Below, one piece after another: positions 1 through 12,459 of a stretch of 64,000 nt of DNA (position 1 is the first letter of the stretch; every line of letters starts with the position of its first letter). The notes beneath the pieces are model-generated. The model was not told the origin of the DNA. It did not search any database and worked only from the letters and a program-made list of their open reading frames with translations. The position numbers and the translations under genes were made by a program. The DNA comes from Cryptomeria japonica (lineage: Eukaryota; Streptophyta; Pinopsida; Cupressales; Cupressaceae): contig NC_081412.1 of NCBI RefSeq assembly GCF_030272615.1, positions 23,900,432 through 23,964,431 on the forward strand, read 5' to 3'.

Positions 1-1231
1 AATCCAGAAAAACCCACAGAAATTAGCTGCTTTTGCCTCCACTTACTAAAAATAGTAAGTGGGTCAAACTCCATTGCGAAGCTTTCTGAAAACCCAGAAG
101 GAATCCAAAGCCCAAACTAACAAAATCCAACATGCAAGCCTTCAAAAATGCTGAAATATACTCCCTAATTTTTACTTCCGACTAGCTTACGGGTCTTTGA
201 AATAGGCTGACGGTCAACTAAGTTGATTACTGCTAAGAAGGGGACATTACAAAATCACAGGGAAAATAATTTATTTTATTCCTAATATTTCATATTTCAC
301 AAGACGATCAAATATTAAATTTAATATTGTGAGCAAGTCAGGGCATTTGAAATCTCTAGGAGCATCTAGCATTTATTTTAAATTTAAATGGAGCATCTTT
401 CATGATAGTTGTGATTCACTATCTTTTGACTGATGGTTAAGGAGTCGTCTTGGGATATTATTTTCAATTTTTCTTCCAAAATGGGGTGTGGGATTTTGGG
501 TGCCCAAGTTTGGCTTATACCATATAAAATTTTAAAAATATTTTATTTGGGATCATCATCTTATACCAATTTACCTTCTGGAGCATATTATGTTCAAGTT
601 TCTTTTGTGGATGAAAACCCATAGGAGGTTGCAATCAGTGGACAAAAACCCATTGATGGTTGGAACCAAAGGACCAAAATTCTTTGTTTCTTGAGAGCAT
701 TCTCATTCAGGGATTGCATCGGAGCTTAACAGATTTGCAAGATATTTTAGTTTTTTAGTATGTGTTTATTTGTTGTAGGATATTGGTGAAGTATGTGTAG
801 CTGGAGTGCAGTGTTTATATCAGTTTGCTATTGTGTTGTTTTCTGGTGTAGGATTTCTTGCTGCTGTTTGTGATCCTTTCCAGTTTCTGGTAACTGGGAA
901 TATCAAACTTTTTTGTGGAGAAGATTGGATAGTTTTTTGTGCTTTGTTGGTAGTGTGGGTCTTCGGCAGGGTGATAGTCAAGCATTGTTAGTTTCAGATT
1001 TTGTATCAACTGTTGTTGTTATTGTAATTACTGTCAAAATCAATCCATTGTGATGTCAAAACCAGAATTATATCAATATAAAAGTTGCATGAGAAATAAA
1101 TGGTAAAATAAAATTAGACACATGGTAAAGTAAATGGTAAAGTTGCATGGGAAATAAGTGATTCGATTTGGATTTATAATTTGGCAATGATTTTAATAAA
1201 CTTAAAAAGTGAAATAAATGGTAAAATAAAA
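1..1231. other. AT-rich intergenic DNA, no gene seen
   Basis: I see no recognisable coding segment, RNA gene or repeat boundary here. Short open frames at 433-624 and 806-991 show no family motif and look like chance frames in AT-rich DNA. Confidence 0.5.
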
Positions 1232-2529
1232 TTAGATATATGTTTTTTGACCTGGCAGCAACGCGTCTCCCCTACGAGTGCAATCACATGAAGAAAACAA
1301 TGGCCCTTCGACCTTCTTATAGCTCTGCAACTCATCAAGTATGAGGTCTCGAAGGTTCTCATCAACAACTAATATCCCAATACATGTGTTGAGGCCATCT
1401 AGAACCTTTGCTTCTGTTTTGAAAGTACAGGAAAAATAAAACTTGGGGTTCAAAAAGTAGGCAGCAATATGAGTATGTTGAGTTGTCAGTTCCACCTCCG
1501 ATCAATTATGTGCCATATGGATTTCTATTTGGTCTTGTTTGATCCATACAAATGTTGAATTGCCTCTTTGACCTTATCCATGGCCTCATATAGATACCCC
1601 ATGAGGTTTTTGATCCCCATCCACCAAGCATAGAACCGTAACTAACGGTTTTGACACCTAAATATAAAAAACATTAACATCAGCAAATTGTAATTTAGAA
1701 AATTAAAAAATAAATCATCAACCGAAGTTTGATAATTTTACATTAATGATCTCTTCCATGATTTTGGCAAATCTATCATAAAAAATGGCCTTAATGACAA
1801 CCTCTTCTTCAGGCTTCCTACGGTAAGGACTCTCCAACCATCTTTCACTCACAAAGATTTAAGGTTAGGCAATGTAGCTAATATGCTCTGCAAGGTGCGG
1901 AGATTAGTAGCAAACTGTGTGACTATAGATCGCATGAAATCCTTACCATCAATGTGCTTTTGTAGATGTACTTTATAGTTTATAATATTCGTTCTATCTT
2001 CAACTAGCTTAGTTTCCCTATGTCTTCAAGGAGCTTAGTTTCTAACTATGGGCAGCGCAAGGGCTCCAAAATAATGTCAAGTGCCTCTTGTAGAAGTTTA
2101 CTAGTTGCCACATGTGTAGTTGCATGGTCAATCACAATTTGAATGACATTTTTGCACTTTCACTTCCATGACAGCCTCGTCCCACCTCATCCAACATGTT
2201 GCACAAGGTCTTTGCATTTTTTACTTCATTGGAGACATCAAATGATTTTAAAAGTGCCAACTCCCTATTGTTCTCTTTTTATTTGCCTTCCTTTGGTCAT
2301 ATGATGCAAGCATTGCTCTCGCCTCCCCCTCAACCTCTTCAATACATTTGTCACTAGGAGTAACATCTCGGCAAGGGATCTGTGCAAGGTGATATTTGAG
2401 TCGATTTATGCTACTGGTCATAGGTTGAGTGCAATAGATACAAATAACCTCTCCTTGCACTGTATGTGGTGTCCCATGTTCCTAGCAAGGATCCCTTTCT
2501 CTACCACCAATTTTACTTGTAGAAGCCAT
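1232..2529 (-). pseudogene. hAT-type transposase relic with BED zinc finger
   Basis: Seen: from an ATG at 2529 the minus strand reads a Ser-rich start (MASTSK), then RERDP, then after an in-frame stop a BED-like finger (CIYC at about 2435-2446, followed by NRLKYHL and IPC). Farther downstream, fragments in shifting frames read KTLCNMLDEVG (near 2200), MGYLYEAMDKVKEAI (1550-1620) and AAYFLNPKFYF with DELQSYKK (1232-1495). Known: in plant hAT relatives with a DUF659 region, a BED finger binds DNA, and the C-terminal part has a YLYE.MDKAKE segment followed by a h.AAYFLNP segment. The order of these pieces fits that family. Inferred: a decayed, internally deleted copy; the catalytic middle (1650-2200) is too broken to follow. 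No terminal inverted repeats or 8-bp target duplication were found. Confidence 0.72.
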
Positions 2530-4789
2530 TTTCTTTTAGGAAAATATGAATGAAGCCTAGCAAAAGAGAGAACATAAAAATTTCATGAGACTTGAGCCAT
2601 TTGACTTGTTCATACTTGTATAACAATCCTTAAACTCTAATAAATTTGAAATTGTCTGAACTCTGAAGTCCTACAAATATATTAAATTTAGACAAGCCAG
2701 CCACTCCAATTTGCAATCTTCTACTAAAATAAAACCACCAACATAATACATTTCATTTAGCTGGTAAAAATAGCTTGTCATTTTAGTGTCTACAAATTCT
2801 CTTATGCAAATTTTTAGGGGGGTTGTTTCTGGCTCCAGGTTTGTATAAGATCTGTAAATTAAGTTCTTCTTTTCAGTTCAAAATATTTCTAATTTTTTTA
2901 TTTTTTAATCATTAATATTTATATTATGTTGATGTGTTAAATAGCATCTTTTAACTCTTCTGACACAGTTGCTATTTAACACAAATGCTATCTAACACAG
3001 GTGTTAATGTATTTTTACATAAACTTACTTTAAATCCTTTATATCCCTTGCATAAATGGTATACATGATTTATTGGAGTTCACTTGAGCAATTACTAGTT
3101 TCTGTATGAAGTCACAACTCATTCAATTCATGTGTAAATATAATTAATGTATTAAGAAAGCAAGAGAATATAAGTTTGAGTAGTGATTTATACTTTTTGT
3201 AGTTCATATATTTAACCAACCATGTAAATTTTGAGTTTGCTCAATGTTTTTATATTACCTCGATCAAAGATGATGCTTAGATGTCCTTGAAGCGTACATA
3301 AATCAACTCAACCCAACTCCTCAAAGTCATAATCAGCTTCAATTCAATTTCTAACAGTCGTAAGTGAAAATAGACAGGCGTAGGTGAAAATAGGTGTTTC
3401 AAATCCTTCGATTAGCGGTTCCAATCACGCCCCCATGCCCTAGGTCATGTGTCAGAATAAAAAGCTCTATTGCGGCTTAAAACAGATGAAATAACTTAGG
3501 TTTTTGATGAATATGTGTGACAGTATCTATTAGATTAAAAATATAGTACACATTCACAAAAAAATATAGGGGAACATGTGGTCACCCCTCAAAGTCAAAT
3601 GAATATAAGCTTTTATGTTTCGGTTTGACCGATTTATTTGGTGATTCATGATGGTTTTTCCTAAAAAATCATGGCAAGTAATCTGAATAAATCATCACCA
3701 AGTTTTATTCGGTGAGTAACTCGCCGACATATGAGTACTCTCAATTTAGCCGAGTAACCTGCAATTTTTTCATCTATGCTCTAGATTATGAAAAGTTTGC
3801 TGGTTACTTCATGCGTAGTATAACAAGGCAATGCACTAGCATTATAATAAAATGAAATAGAACCAGAATTCTCCGAGTTTGTGGGACAGGGAGCAGGGAG
3901 GCGCAGACATAGTTTCTAGGAAGGCAAATGTTTTCACAAATTTTGTGGATGGCAGGGGCACGGTAAGAGGATGGCTTTTACAATAACTTAAGCAAACTAG
4001 AAGCAGCTGAAATTTAAAAAAATAAATACAATGTGCTGAGTTTGCAATTGCATTTTAACTTTTTGGTTTTGTTTAAACTCCAATTTTTGTTTTACCTTTT
4101 GTATTCTTGTGCACCAATTACATCAGGCTGTCAAGTGTTGAAAAAAGGGGACACCCCCTCCAAGTCCCCCAGTCTCTGGGGCTTCAGGACATTACTTGGA
4201 ACCATGGGGATGCATTCCTATGGAACACTAGATGGCACACTATAAAGCAAGTAGTAAAACAGCTTTTACTTGGGGAATCCGGAAAGAAATCGTCGAGTAT
4301 ATTCTCTGGAAAACCTCATCCTAAAAGGCTAAAAACCTGAAGTATGTCAAACTTCTGTTGCTAACTTTGTGGAGATGCCTGCATTGTCTTGACTTAACTT
4401 ATTGTCTCTAAAGTCCTCTAGACTTATAATATTATAGAACCCTGGATTAGGACCATCCATTAATGCTGTCAGGTTAGGCATTATTTGATTTCAGATTTCA
4501 CTGAATTCTGTTTAGCAACTCCATTTAATAATAGATATGCTTCTCTAGCCAACCCTCTTTTTTAAATTCGAAATTGAAGAGCCATTGATATTACTATATT
4601 TTGCTTTTGACTATAAAAAAATTTGGATTGCAACGTCTTTTGCATAAACTGTAAATATTTAGGATCCATATGAAATGTATATCCCAGATCTATAATCAAA
4701 GCACCAATTGCCCGTCTTCTGTCTTTCTTCTGCATCAGTAGGCCTATTTTTAGTTTTACCTCATTTACTAAAGGTTTTATTCCTTTCAG
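2530..4789. other. AT-rich DNA upstream of the desulfhydrase exon
   Basis: This stretch would be intron sequence if the exon at 4790 belongs to an intact gene, but I found no upstream exon of that enzyme. A GC-richer patch at 4107-4340 (GGGGACACCCCCTCC and following) looks like an old repeat or transposon fragment; its two overlapping open frames match no family I know. Near 3700-3770 there are ACTCGCCG / GCCGAGTAAC motifs resembling repeat debris. Confidence 0.35.
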
Positions 4790-4994
4790 TGGGAAGGCAG
4801 CATTTCAAATGCTCAGAGACATGGTTGAGAACCCTTCCAAGTGGGAAGGAAGAAAAGTCCTCTTCATTCACTCTGGGGGTCTTCTTGGGATGTATGACAA
4901 GATGCAGCAGCTGCAGCCTCTTATTGGAAAATGGCAAAGATTTAAGGTGGATGATTCCGTTCTGCAAGTTGATGGAGTAGGAAAGATGTTCTAA
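4790..4994 (+). CDS. D-cysteine desulfhydrase / ACC deaminase-like, terminal exon (partial)
   Basis: Seen: an acceptor (TTATTCCTTTCAG, ending 4789) precedes a phase-2 exon that reads GKAAFQMLRDM, then KWEGRKVLFIHSGGLLGMYDK and ends DGVGKMF followed by TAA at 4992-4994. Known: plant D-cysteine desulfhydrase, a PLP fold-type II enzyme that splits D-cysteine into pyruvate, H2S and ammonia and resembles bacterial ACC deaminase, ends with WEGRK.LFIHTGGLLGLYDK and GVGKMF. The match covers roughly the last 68 residues, which include part of the PLP-binding C-terminal fold. The reading frame is intact and conservative, with S in place of the usual T in HTGG. No upstream exons were recognised in the preceding 4.8 kb, so this is either the last exon of a gene with a long intron or an orphan fragment. 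A methionine at 4809 lies inside the conserved block and is not a start. Confidence 0.85.
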
Positions 4995-6025
4995 GAATTA
5001 GATAATTAGTAGTTTTTTAGCAGTTCTTATTAATGGCAACAATTATTGTGCGTTACATTATCAATCATCTATACTCTTGAATTTCTTGTACTGTCAGTTT
5101 CAACTGATCACTGGTTTTGCATGAAATGAGCTCACTACATTACTGGGAGAACTCTCGCTGTAAGAAATTGTTGAATGTAAACAAAGGATAAGTTTATCAA
5201 ACAATTATATGACAGATAGAACAAGAGTAAAGCATAATTTTTTTAATAAGAAAATGGGAAGATAATTAAGAACGGTACAATTGATTCCAAGAAGCTCATC
5301 GTTGATTAATTTCAGTTCTCATATGTCCCCTAAGCACATAAGGTAAAATTCCTTTTGCACAGCATCTATGAATCATTTCATTACTTTTCGGCAAGGTTTT
5401 ATGGTTTGTTGATTATTTAAGCGAAGTCATTGCATTTCTATTCTCATATCTGCAGCTTGCCAGGAAACCTTATTTCTTGAATAAATCAAATGCATAAAAT
5501 TCAATGAGTACCAAGTTACAATGAAAGTTTGCAGCTGCATATTTGGATTTTGATGCTATCTAATTTTGTACTCGGGCTCTAACATAAAAGCAAGATGCCT
5601 TGGGAATGATAGCATTCTGAAGAGCTAAAATTTGATCTCTAAAGCCGATAGTAGGAGTTCAAAGAACCATTGAACACAAGCGATAATTGTTAACGCTACA
5701 TATTTATTATCTATTCCTTCTTCACATTGTTCATGCCATACTGGTTTATGAAACTATATTGCAACATACTGGTTAATATCAAGATAGAGTTCTATAGTTG
5801 TTGTAAGGATAAAATTTGTGAATTCATTTTTATTTAATTTTGACTTATTTTAAGATGATGGCTTAATGTATTTAAATATTTATAAATAGTACAATTTTCT
5901 GTGTAATTAGGTTTCTTCTCTTATGTCCTTAATCATTTTCATACTGCTCGTCTATTATCTTCAAAGTCTTTAATATAAAAATATTTATACAATATTTAAT
6001 AGACTTTACGAATTATAATTTTATG
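4995..6025. other. Likely 3' UTR then intergenic DNA
   Basis: The first few hundred bases after the desulfhydrase stop are probably its 3' untranslated region. No clear AATAAA signal was identified and no other gene is visible. Confidence 0.35.
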
Positions 6026-6345
6026 AAAGTAATCCATAATCCATGTATAATCCATGTGGAAGTAATTGGCAACATGGTATTATAAACCTTACAACATGTA
6101 AATAGAACCCCAACACAATGGAGAGGTAGAGATCTTAGTGCACTATGTAACATAAGCAATAAAACTTAGTATATTTATATTTAGAAAAGTAATCCATAAT
6201 CCATGTATAATCCATGTGAAAGTAATTGGCCACATGGTATTATAAACCTTACAACATGTAAATAGAACCCCAACACAATGGAGAGGTGGAGATCTTAGTG
6301 CACTATGCAACATAAGCAATAAAAACTAGTATACTTATATTTAGA
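6026..6345. repeat. Tandem duplication, 160-bp unit x 2
   Basis: Two head-to-tail copies begin AAAGTAATCCATAATCC (about 6027 and 6187) and include the shared segment AACCCCAACACAATGGAGAG. They differ at only a few positions, so the duplication is fairly recent. No coding content. Confidence 0.9.
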
Positions 6346-6920
6346 AAAAAATATGTATAAAATGCTGCTAGATATCATTACTAAGGTAATTCAAAAAAAT
6401 CAAATCTAATTTCTGCTTTTTAAACATAAATCAAATTCAATTTCTGCTTTATATGGTGGGTCTATTTTTTGAAAACAAATCAAATCCAATTTTGCTTTAT
6501 TCGTGTGGGCCTACTCTTTGGCTTTCTTACATGGATTGTGTTGACCTCCTATAGACCCTACTGCCATTGTAGAACACTTGTTGGCGTAATGACAACGAAC
6601 AACTATCATTCATCTTGATTTCATCCCCATTTTTTATAATTCATGGGCTGTTTATTTTATTTTGTCTTTATATCTTTACATTATGGAAATGCCTTTAAAT
6701 TTAAAAAAAAAATTCAAACATTTTTAAAAATTTGATTATCTCATTTAAATCTCATTCGTTTCATAAAATCTTATACTTTTGGTGTGTTGCTATAGGTCAC
6801 CCTTTTGGTGACAATGCAAGCGGGAGAGTTAAAATTTGATGCTACTAAAGTTAATAATAGGTGTTACGAGAACCATGTAATGCAAACTATAATTATTAAA
6901 ATTGGGCATTTGTTAATTTA

Positions 6921-7178
6921 TTAATTCCTTCCCATTGTTTAGGTCACACTAAGTTATGAAAGTAAATTGTAATTTTGTAAACTAAGATCATTAGTTCTCA
7001 CAATTGTTAATTCCTTCCCATTGTTTAGGTCACACTAAGTTATGAAAGTAAATTGTAATTTTGTAAACTAAGATCATTAGTTCTCACAATTATTAATTCC
7101 TTCCCATTGTTTAGGTCACACTAAGTTATGAAAGTAAATTGTAATTTTGTAAACTAAGATCATTAGTTCTCACAATTC
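6921..7178. repeat. Tandem repeat, 86-bp unit x 3
   Basis: Three nearly identical units start TTAATTCCTTCCCATTG at 6921, 7007 and 7093. Each contains GGTCACACTAAGTTATG and ends TTAGTTCTCACAATT. Near identity implies recent expansion. No coding content. Confidence 0.93.
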
Positions 7179-8385
7179 ATAAACTCATCACCCCCACCTC
7201 TTGTATGAATGCAATGGAAAATATAATGCGAGCATCAACTAGATTATTAACATCAAAAACATAATTGCTGCAATAGAGAATGGATTACAACTTGTGGGAA
7301 CACCAACTCCACTTGTGGGAACCCCAACTCTACTAATTGCTATAGACACATAAAATCTTGTCTCAAATTTATTACTTCTTAATGTTGTACTTGTCAATAT
7401 CACAATTGATGTCTTCTTTTAACACTAGGTAATAGGACCAAAACCTAAATTGCTTATATTTGAAACCTAATATCATAAATTATATAACACCACTAATATT
7501 ATTCTTGCATGATGAAATTTTGCACATGATCATACATTGCCACATACATGATTGTTCTCAATTGGGGGACAACATTGGGGGCAACCTTAGATCCATTATT
7601 ATTGATTTGTTTAGTGGTGAATCTACATCAATTGGCAAATAGTATGTATCATCCAATTCAATTTTGAAAAATATAATGGCAATCATTAGGGCCCAAATTA
7701 CATTGATTTTTTGATTTATTGAGTAGGTGCATGTTAAATAACCGCCAATTTATTTATAAGGCATTTATAAGTAAAAAAATTTCATTACAAATTAGATGTT
7801 TATAATGGAGAATCATTTGAAATTTTGGATGTGGTGTTAAATTTATCGACATTCACCAATAGCATTAAAATTTCACTAATTCACTAATACCATTATAACA
7901 CCATACTAATTGTAGGGCCATAATTGTTCGAAAATTACAACATATGTTTCGGATCATGACTCAAATTGCCCATTTATACCATTTTACAATCACATGACAT
8001 TCACCAATTTTTTCTCCTTTTTTTAGTTACATTGATGAATTTATATAAGTACAATCAAAACTTTGGATTAATCTATACATATTTTGTTTCTCTCAATTCA
8101 AATTAATTCAATTATTGAATCTTTACATCCTTTTGAAAATTAGGTTTTGGACTCCTTCCTATGGTTTCTTCCATGCTCAGTGCTTACTTGCTACCTTGCT
8201 CAATGCTTACTTGCTACCTACCTTGAATTATATTTATAGTGAACCATAGACAATTGTGGGGTCTATTGGGCTTCTCCAAGTGGTTGCTTGGGAAGAGACA
8301 ACAAGCGTATCTTAGTATTCTATCATTTATTGCTTTTAATGTAATATTTAATTTCTATGTTTTGGCGCTTAAGTTGGAGGGAAAG
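7179..8385. other. AT-rich DNA, no gene seen
   Basis: No coding segment or RNA gene is recognisable. A short duplicated phrase (CTTGTGGGAAC.CCAACTC) occurs near 7290-7330, and the phrase TTGCTACCT..GCTTACTTGCTACC is repeated near 8180-8220. Confidence 0.4.
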
Positions 8386-8742
8386 TATTGGAGCCAAAAC
8401 TAGTGCATCTTAACATTCAGAGGAGACAATCAAAGGGTTGGGATGTTTGGAATGAAGAATCATCTTTGGGAAACTTGTTTGGTGTTTTAGAGCTCTCGAA
8501 ATGTCTAAGTTAACACCTTGGATGTATAAATTATGAGGACCATTTGAATGTAGAGTTACTTTGTAGGAATAAAGTCAAGTTGTTGTATATTTATAAAGAG
8601 GTTGTTCATAGATGCTTCCATGTTGGAGGCAAAGAGAAGAATGGAAGTGAATGTATTTTAATCTCATTTATTTAAGAATAATGCATACTTGGCCTCTCTT
8701 TTTAGTGAGACTTTTTCTTGCAAGGGTTTGTTCACATAAATT

Positions 8743-9693
8743 TGTTGGAATCAAGGATCACTGAGAGGGGGGGGGGTGAATTAGTGATCTATCGGTTAGC
8801 AGATTTTCAAACTTAACTTTAAACCACCAGAAGCAAATACTTGAAACTGAAATGCAGAAACATAAAAAAACAACAACCACAAGATCATAACACCGATACT
8901 TTTAAGTGGAAACCCAAATGGGAAAAAGAACGGTGGGATTTGAACCCACAATATTATTACAAAATGAGAATGCACGGGCATTCAGGCACACTGCTTAGAG
9001 CTCATTGCTCAATTACAATAACCCGAAAGGCTACAACCGTTAGGGAAGTCTCACTGACTTACAAAGTTGCTATAGTGATGAATTACAATGAATGATCTCT
9101 GAAATGCATCAACAATATCTAGATGAGTTCCGGTGAAGTACTGAATGCACTGACTATGTCACCTTCTCTGTTCTGCGTTGTTCTACCCTGTTCTTTGTCT
9201 CAGTCAACTGTCGGATCAAGAATGCGCATGTGAAACTGCGCTACAAAGGATTCTCGATCACCTCTCGCTCCCATACAATCACACCATACACCCAAAAGAT
9301 CATCCACACCAAACTTATATACCAACAACCACGAAATAGATCATACATCATGTCGACCTATAAGTGTAACATGTAGTCACATGTCAGCTTGACCAGATCA
9401 CCAAAGATAAATGCAGATAACCAAAATAATAAAATGATGTGTCTATGTCAGCCCAATCATCCCAAACACAATTCAATGCATCGCAATCACTGGAAAGCTT
9501 CTGGACCCAAAAATGCTTTGTCCTTCCTGAAATACGGGTTAATGAGCTACCGATTAACACCCGTTTCTCGATACAAAGAACTACAACTACTAGATCGAAT
9601 CTCCATGAAGAGTTGCCATCAATGACAACCCTAAACCAATAGTCAACCATCGAAAACCACTAGAAACCACCGGATGAGTGTCAATTGCCAACA
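8743..9693 (-). repeat. 3' LTR of the minus-strand retrotransposon
   Basis: Bounded by TGTTGG and CCAACA inverted ends (951 bp). It matches 13686-14639 along its length, including TTAGCAGATTTTCAAACTTA and GGTTAATGAGCTACCGATTA. The partner copy holds an extra segment near 13890-13920. Confidence 0.88.
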
Positions 9694-9705
9694 ATCTCCC
9701 CCTTT
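9694..9705 (-). other. Polypurine tract
   Basis: Minus-strand AAAGGGGGAGAT lies directly before the downstream LTR start TGTTGG, the expected place for plus-strand DNA priming in reverse transcription. Confidence 0.8.
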
Positions 9706-9916
9706 GGCATTGATGTAAACACTTGGGAAAAATTACTAAGAGTTGAGCATTGTACATCGATTCAAAAATATCAAAAAATTTCTAAGGCTCCCCCTTAGAC
9801 AAAGAATTCCACTCTTCAATACTGTACATTTTTCACCATCTCTCTCCCCCTTTGACAACAATGCCAAAGATGGGGTGATGTCCAACACATATATACATAG
9901 ATATTCACCAAAAACT

Positions 9917-10868
9917 TTACAAATACTTGAAGATGTCAACATAAATAGTCTTAAAAAATCCCAGGTGAGTATCCCACCCGCTCTTCAAGTTATCCAAAAT
10001 CATGATGAATGCGCTAAATATAGTAGGGTGAATTTTGAATTCCCTTAGGTCAGATGACACATGTTGGGCCATCTCCTTCATACAATCTACCTTGTTACTC
10101 AACATAGTGTCCAACTGCGGGGCAATCAGGTTTTGGAGTTCACCTACTTTCCTTAAAATTTTGTCCTTGTCCACTTGGAGGCTTGAGATCTGATCATTCA
10201 GAGCTATAATCTGCCCTTCAACACTTTTGGTTAGAGTAATATTAGGATCAAAAGACTGAGAAATACCAACAAGCTTGCCCTAGCAAATACCTATCTATTT
10301 GTCTATATCAATAGTGAACTTAGGAAAAATTAGGCAAGATTTATACAATTTACCACCTTCTGATAATGTATCAGAAAATAATCTCCAGTGTCTTATTTAG
10401 TCTCACTCTATCATCCTCAATCATCTTCCAGAATGTTTGAGTTCTAACATCTTTAGATTTATCCATAACTTTTTGAGTAGCAGTCTTCTCCAAAGAATCA
10501 AAACTTGTATCTACACTATAAATTAATTGCAACAATTTATCAGAGGGCCTGTTATTGGAATCTGACTATACATTTGGAGCCACCTTTTGCAAAACATCTT
10601 CTGACATCAAAATTAGCTTATTATCCTCAGATTCAGACTTCACCAAATCTTGACTGGCTTGGGCTTGCACAATAGCTAAGAGCATGAGATTCTCTACAAG
10701 AGACAGCTTACCAAGATTAACAAAACCATCAAGATTAATAGGGATCTGAGGTGGGGTGCCTGTAACCAGAGGAGTGACAATTTCCAGGTCAGCTACTCCT
10801 TTAACTTTATCAACTTCAACAACCTTGGCCTTTGCATTCTCAACATCCTTCTTCTCTTCCTCATCCAC
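9917..10868 (-). pseudogene. Third reading frame of the LTR element, unknown product
   Basis: Seen: broken minus-strand frames at 10868-10566 (a Lys/Glu/Val-rich start, MDEEEKKDVENAK) and 10174-9917 (MDKDKILRKVGELQNLI), interrupted by stops and frame changes. Charged heptad-like stretches suggest a coiled coil. I recognise no enzymatic motif and no protease or reverse transcriptase. It lies next to the 3' LTR, where a complete element would normally carry pol, so it may be extra sequence that replaced pol. Product and function unknown. Confidence 0.4.
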
Positions 10869-11175
10869 TTTATCTTTTGCACTAGTGTTGCCACTGGGTG
10901 CAGTATCAACCTATTGGTTCTCAAGGGTTGCAGAGTTGTCCACCACTAGAGGATTATCACTGATCTCAGCATCAAGTGTAGTGTTAGCCTGATCTTTCGG
11001 ATGATCATGATCCTTAGTCTAAGTTTCATTCTTCTGACTTCCAGAAACACCTTGATTCTCTTCCAGCTAAGATGGTTTGTATGCATCCTTGTACAAAGGG
11101 TCATTCTGAATTATCTTTCTCCATATCTCCTTTGTTTCTTTCCTCACCTCTTCCACATTTCCAATCATCAATATG

Positions 11176-12108
11176 TTAATCCCGTTCTTGCTTCAGAATT
11201 CCTTCTTTGATCTGCATGGCCACCGGTCTATCATAGGCCCATTGGACCTTTCCTTTCACACTGGGTATCTCATTCAGGAAGAATAAAGCCAAGCAAATAA
11301 GCAGTGTACCATAATTGAAAGTGTGTTTTTTATCCTGCTTGATCTTCTTCAAATTGCTCAATAGTTCATTCAGGAGGGTTGTGCACAGATCATACATTTT
11401 GTCTTCAACATCTGATATGCAAAGTAAATGGTAGTACAAGAGATAGAGTTGTAGGTATGCCTGACTGGTAAACCTTGTAACCAACCACCATCGATGCAAA
11501 TTTCACATCATTCTCCAGAATATCATTTATGGTCATCGATTTGCTATCAAACTTGGAGCCAATGGTGGCTATCATCATGTCATTCGACACTTTCTTCAAG
11601 TTGGGCACCTCACCGGTTTCTACTAGGCTTGTCATAGCTCGGATCACCTGCTTAGTGATCTTGTGTGGCCTGCCAAGCCATATGAACTCATCATGAACAT
11701 AGCTAAGAATGTACCGGATCCACTCTTCTTCGTCAAACAAAAAAAAAAATGAATGAACTGCGAGAAACCCTTATCTTGAAGCACCTTGTATTCGGGTTTG
11801 AGATCTCCTAAACCATTAGCCAAATGCTTGTTGTACAGGTCCAACATGTCCACATTGCCAAGCTCCTTGAGATCATAGTGGATATAAGCCCTGATATCTT
11901 CATTATGAAGCACGTCGTAGGGCACCGATAAAAATGCACCTTCTGGATCATCCTCAATCGACTTAAAAGGGTGTTTCTTGAAAGCAGGTCGGACCTTGTC
12001 CTTAATCTCAACCACTAATGGGGTAGGAACACCACAAGCTGAATCCATTTCGAATGCCAGGGCTTGTGAAAACTGAAAGCCTGCACAGATAAATACCTTG
12101 CTGAACAC
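11176..12108 (-). pseudogene. Second reading frame of the LTR element, unknown protein
   Basis: Seen: minus-strand segments 12108-11644, 11740-11405 and 11499-11176 form one protein when frame changes are followed. The first break is at a long A/T homopolymer near 11735-11750 (plus-strand AAACAAAAAAAAAAA), a typical slippage site; the second lies around 11410-11490. Readable blocks include EMDSACGVPTP, DPEGAFLSVPYDVL, DEEEWIRYILSYVHDEFIW and SFLNE-like hydrophobic helices near the end. I do not recognise the family. It could be a capsid-like or accessory protein of this element group. It lies downstream of the knuckle protein in transcription order. Confidence 0.5.
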
Positions 12109-12459
12109 AATTGGGTGCTGAAATTCTCTTTGGAGTCGTTGAAATCGCTGTTGACATCGCCAAATCGCTTTGTTCTACTTCTCTGCATTGTTGGCTTGAT
12201 CGCTTTATGACAAATGAAACTTCGAAATGCACTTTATCCTTTGAAAACCTAATTTTCCACTGTAATAAATGCAACAACCAATTACCATGAGTTTCATGAA
12301 GTTGTATACCGGAGCATCAAACCATTACTAAAACTTTCAGATATCATCTGTATATATGATTCAATCCTTCTGCAACCTTCCAAAATTGATTGCATACCAT
12401 CGAAGAGGGGGTTCTTAGAATCTGCATGAAAAGATCCCCCTAAGGCATAAAGACCTAGT

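Noticed and set aside
4033-4340. Two overlapping frames at the GGGGACACCCCC patch as an upstream exon of the desulfhydrase
   Set aside because: Neither frame shows any motif of that enzyme and no splice sites link it to the exon at 4790.
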